A program made the translations under genes and the position numbers. Below, piece by piece: positions 5,188-5,238 of a DNA stretch of 5,238 nt. Each line of letters starts with the position of its first letter. The stretch's first letter is position 1. Origin of the DNA: JANPEZ01 sp031423155 (GTDB lineage: Bacteria; Actinomycetota; UBA4738; HRBIN12). The notes below the pieces were generated by a model that worked only from the letters and a program-made list of their open reading frames with translations, was not told the origin of the DNA and made no database searches. Location: assembly GCA_031423155.1 (NCBI GenBank), contig JANPEZ010000143.1, positions 1-5,238 of the forward strand, in the 5' to 3' direction.

Positions 5188-5238
5188 TTACTTGACTATC
5201 TTGGTCACTCGGCCGGCGCCGACGGTGCGGCCACCCTC
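5188..5238 (-). CDS. tuf: Elongation factor Tu, C-terminal end (partial)
   Basis: Only the last 16 codons and a TAA stop are present; the gene runs off the right edge. The readable peptide is EGGRTVGAGRVTKIVK, which matches the very conserved C-terminus of bacterial EF-Tu (the end of domain 3). EF-Tu is the GTPase that delivers aminoacyl-tRNA to the ribosomal A site in the cytoplasm. Its position directly before rpsJ fits the common order rpsL-rpsG-fusA-tuf followed by the S10 cluster. The GTPase domain is not visible, so intactness cannot be judged. The peptide is short but highly diagnostic. Confidence 0.93.
   Translation of the reverse strand, partial: EGGRTVGAGRVTKIVK

Noticed and set aside
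1..5238. Search for a hidden system: CRISPR, toxin-antitoxin, phage or transposon genes, RNA genes or riboswitches.
   Set aside because: All but a few dozen bases are accounted for by conserved ribosomal genes in canonical order, leaving no space for an inserted system.

Overview
The window is a stretch of a ribosomal-protein operon, with every gene on the minus strand, so transcription runs from position 5238 towards position 1. In that direction the order is tuf (last 16 codons only), rpsJ, rplC, rplD, rplW, rplB, rpsS, rplV, rpsC, rplP, rpmC and rpsQ (cut off by the left edge). This is the classical bacterial S10 gene cluster, entered from the end of the str operon (EF-Tu). The cluster would be expected to continue past position 1 into rplN, rplX and rplE, which cannot be seen here.

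The DNA is clearly GC-rich, with G or C at most third codon positions, and five of the ten visible start codons... that is rpsJ, rplV, rpsC, rpmC and rpsQ, are read as GTG; rplC, rplD, rplW, rplB, rpsS and rplP start with ATG (11 visible starts in all). Several protein segments resemble Actinomycetota: S10 carries RSPHKYKDSREHF, L3 carries GSIGACATPSRVFKG, S17 has a short charged N-terminal extension followed by KVRTGVVISDKMDKT, and S3 ends in a long Ala/Pro/Glu tail. The best guess is a GC-rich actinobacterium, possibly a deep-branching or uncultured lineage. This rests on remembered family patterns, not on a search.

The genes are packed with almost no spacing. Junctions are 4-nt overlaps (rpsJ/rplC, rplD/rplW, rpmC/rpsQ), 1-nt overlaps (rplC/rplD, rplV/rpsC, rpsC/rplP), direct abutments (rplB/rpsS, rpsS/rplV) or gaps of 3-4 nt (rplP/rpmC, rplW/rplB). 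The only longer gap is 24 nt between tuf and rpsJ. No internal promoter, terminator, RNA gene, mobile element or CRISPR was seen, and there is no non-coding stretch above 24 nt. The products are structural parts of the 30S (S10, S19, S3, S17) and 50S (L3, L4, L23, L2, L22, L16, L29) subunits plus elongation factor Tu.

I found no new biological system here. The points worth a second look are modest: the close tuf-rpsJ junction leaves no room for an S10 leader; S3 has an acidic tail with an 18-bp tandem repeat and a small insertion between its domains; and L2, S10 and L3 have substitutions at normally conserved or modified positions.
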